Source: Silvimonas sp. JCM 19000
GTDB taxonomy: Bacteria > Pseudomonadota > Gammaproteobacteria > Burkholderiales > Chitinibacteraceae
DNA length: 7,891 nucleotides
Assembly: GCA_001313065.1 (NCBI GenBank)
Contig: BBFD01000192.1
Location: forward strand, 1-7,891
Direction: 5' to 3'
The notes under the pieces: generated by a model
What the model saw: only the letters and a program-made list of their open reading frames with translations
Told to the model about the DNA's origin: nothing
The model's database searches: none
Shown here: positions 6,765 to 7,891 of the stretch, one piece after another
Position numbering within the stretch: position 1 is the first letter of the stretch
How the letters are laid out: every line of letters begins with the position of its first letter
Made by a program: the position numbers and the translations under genes

Positions 6765-7221
6765 CGGCATTGGCGGCTTCAGCTTGCTGAGCGCGTTGCT
6801 GCAGATAGATGGCTTCAAAATTGATCGGTTGCAGCAGGAAAGGCATAAAGCCGGCGCGGGTGGTCAGATCAGACACGGCTTCGCGCAGATACGGGAACAG
6901 AATGCTCGGGCAACCGATACCCAGCAGCGGTTCCATTTCTTCTGCCGGAATGTTTTCGATCGAGAACAGACCCGCTTGCGTCGCTTCAACCAGGAACAGG
7001 GTGCGTTCGCCAACCTTGGCCTGAATGGTGGCGGTCAGCTGGGCTTCATAGAAGCCATTGTCAAAGCCGGTGGCCTGATTGCGGAACTGCACGCTGAACT
7101 CAGGGGTTTCTTGTTCCATAAAAGCGCCGGGGCTGTTCGGCGATTCCAGCGAAACGTCTTTGACATACACTTTCTGAATCGCGAAAACCGGTTGCTTCGC
7201 GTCTTGGTTCTGTTCGCTCAT
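6748..7221 (-). CDS. secB: Protein-export chaperone SecB
   Basis: SecB is a cytoplasmic tetrameric chaperone that keeps preproteins unfolded and hands them to SecA. The protein has 157 residues, normal for the family. Visible family features are FAIQKVYVKDVSLESPNSP near the N-terminus, FRNQATGFDNGFYEAQLT in the middle, KVGERTLFLVEATQAGLF, and the conserved CPSILFPYLREAVSDLTTRAGF followed by PINFEAIYLQ. The frame is unbroken. The start at 7221 is chosen over an upstream in-frame ATG at 7323 because it matches the family N-terminus and has AAGGAAGGA just upstream. It follows grxC by 164 bases that contain two hairpins, and it overlaps the SH3-domain gene downstream. Confidence 0.97.
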   Translation of the reverse strand: MSEQNQDAKQPVFAIQKVYVKDVSLESPNSPGAFMEQETPEFSVQFRNQATGFDNGFYEAQLTATIQAKVGERTLFLVEATQAGLFSIENIPAEEMEPLLGIGCPSILFPYLREAVSDLTTRAGFMPFLLQPINFEAIYLQQRAQQAEAANADATTH

Positions 7222-7294
7222 CGCGACATCCTTCCTTGTATTGCGGCGGGGCCGCGCGCTTCTTGATTTAAAAAAAACCATCTCGTGTTTTACA

Positions 7295-7343
7295 GAATGC
7301 TGCTCGAACAGCATTCGGGTCATGGCTTGCAGTGGGCCATGAC
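7295..7343 (-). repeat. Two tandem hairpins between grxC and secB
   Basis: GAATGCTG (7295-7302) pairs with CAGCATTC (7309-7316) across a 6-base loop. GTCATGGC (7319-7326) pairs with GCCATGAC (7336-7343) across a 9-base loop. Both stems are perfect over 8 bp and only two bases separate them. In the minus direction they follow the grxC stop by about 40 bases. A T8 run (7277-7270) comes 17 bases after the second hairpin, too far for an ordinary terminator. Confidence 0.6.
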
Positions 7344-7385
7344 TGCGGCCGAAATCATCGCACGAAAGTCCGGGCGCTGCCAGCT

Positions 7386-7646
7386 TCAGTCATCCGCCAG
7401 TAAGGGCGCCAGACCACCGGCCCGATCCAGCGCCGACAGATCATCAAAACCACCCACATGCGTATCGCCGATATAGATCTGCGGCACGGTACGGCGGCCG
7501 GTGCGCTCCATCATTTCCTGCTTGCGACCGGGCTCCAGATCGACACGTATCTTGTCGATCTGCTCAACGCCGCGCTGAGCCAGCAAGCGTTCGGCCATGA
7601 CACAGAACGGGCAAACCCCAGTGGTATACATCAAGACCTTGGCCAT
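7386..7646 (-). CDS. grxC: Glutaredoxin 3
   Basis: A small cytoplasmic thiol-disulfide oxidoreductase that uses glutathione to reduce disulfides and glutathionylated proteins. It has 86 residues, the usual length for bacterial glutaredoxin 3. The active site is CPFC at residues 12-15 in TTGVCPFC, a dithiol type with Phe in place of the more common Tyr. TVPQIYIG supplies the cis-proline that helps bind glutathione, and VGGFDDLSAL the GG-(D/F)D motif. The start at 7646 is fixed by an AAGGAG lying 7 bases upstream. The reading frame stays open upstream to 7730, but that part is not glutaredoxin-like. The frame is unbroken. It is the first gene of the run that continues with secB. Confidence 0.95.
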   Translation of the reverse strand: MAKVLMYTTGVCPFCVMAERLLAQRGVEQIDKIRVDLEPGRKQEMMERTGRRTVPQIYIGDTHVGGFDDLSALDRAGGLAPLLADD

Positions 7647-7653
7647 ATTGTTG

Positions 7654-7659
7654 CTCCTT
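7654..7659 (-). promoter_or_regulatory. Ribosome binding site of grxC
   Basis: AAGGAG on the minus strand lies 7 bases before the ATG at 7646, a near-ideal Shine-Dalgarno. It decides this start over upstream in-frame codons. Confidence 0.85.
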
Positions 7660-7891
7660 ATCAATGCATTCTTTAATGCGGGCGATAGGGAGGGATGGTG
7701 GGGCCTGTCGGGGCTGGCATCAAGCGGCACGCCTTTGCACGCAGATATCTGGCTCGGATTACGCCACTTATATTAGATACCTGAAAAAAATTCCGGGCGT
7801 GTTTTAAGCATGGATTAAACCAGATCGCTAAAAGCAGGCGTCTAGCCGCGTTAAAGAATCTTTAACAAAAGATTTGCTGGCGGATCAGAGG
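7660..7891. other. Gene-free, AT-richer stretch upstream of grxC to the window edge
   Basis: No coding region is supported on either strand. Immediately upstream of the grxC ribosome binding site is a small stem GCATT / AATGC (7666-7679). On the minus strand TATCTAATATAAG (7779-7767) is the best -10-like region for grxC, with no convincing -35. A 17-base palindrome lies at 7850-7866. The last bases (CAGAGG) could be the ribosome binding site of a plus-strand gene starting just beyond the edge, but this cannot be tested here. Confidence 0.5.
7850..7866. repeat. 17-base palindrome GTTAAAGAATCTTTAAC
   Basis: Two perfect 8-base arms, GTTAAAGA and TCTTTAAC, flank a single central A. The sequence is AT-rich in a GC-rich neighbourhood and sits in a probable promoter region, which would fit a dimeric regulator site. 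TTAAAGAAT also occurs on the minus strand near the grxC start (7680-7670 region). No family of regulator is assigned. Confidence 0.45.

Noticed and set aside
1..7891. CRISPR array, insertion sequence, phage or defence genes, tRNA or rRNA
   Set aside because: No spaced direct repeats, transposase-like protein, terminal inverted repeats, or RNA gene pattern was seen; all long sections are covered by recognised housekeeping genes.

Overview
The window looks like ordinary chromosomal housekeeping DNA from a GC-rich Gram-negative bacterium, most likely a betaproteobacterium and perhaps of the Neisseriales. The basis is the grxC-secB-SH3-gpsA order, the gammaproteobacterium-like BioH/BioF and UbiC proteins, and the form of the PiT phosphate transporter. 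The taxonomic placement is inference from gene content and was not tested by a search. No mobile element, CRISPR array, rRNA or tRNA was found.

Layout. Left edge, minus strand: the N-terminal two thirds of ubiC (chorismate pyruvate-lyase), cut by the window end. Divergent from it, plus strand: azlC-azlD (branched-chain amino acid exporter), then bioF-bioH (biotin synthesis), closed at 3501-3527 by a strong terminator that can work in both directions. Converging on this terminator, minus strand: a PiT-type phosphate permease. Further right, all minus strand and transcribed right to left: grxC, secB, a small exported SH3-domain protein and gpsA, closed by a terminator at 5265-5292. About 245 gene-free, AT-richer bases lie upstream of grxC up to the right edge.

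How the genes work together. bioH and bioF give consecutive steps of biotin synthesis: pimeloyl-ACP methyl ester is hydrolysed to pimeloyl-ACP, which is condensed with alanine to KAPA. azlC and azlD encode the two subunits of one exporter and overlap by 4 bases. secB, the SH3 gene and gpsA are joined by overlapping stop and start codons, so they are probably translated as a coupled operon, with grxC 164 bases upstream.

The most striking feature is technical or evolutionary: seven of the ten genes carry one-base frame breaks, at least 12 in 7.9 kb, yet every protein can be read to its normal end by switching frame. Most breaks sit in homopolymers or short G/C runs, and no homopolymer in the window is longer than 8. 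Uncorrected sequencing indels explain this better than pseudogenes or programmed frameshifting. The same error type probably explains an apparent bioF-bioH fusion. I found no credible previously undescribed system. The remaining second-look items are two matched leaderless-type promoters, a tandem hairpin leader before secB, and palindromes near pit and at the right edge.
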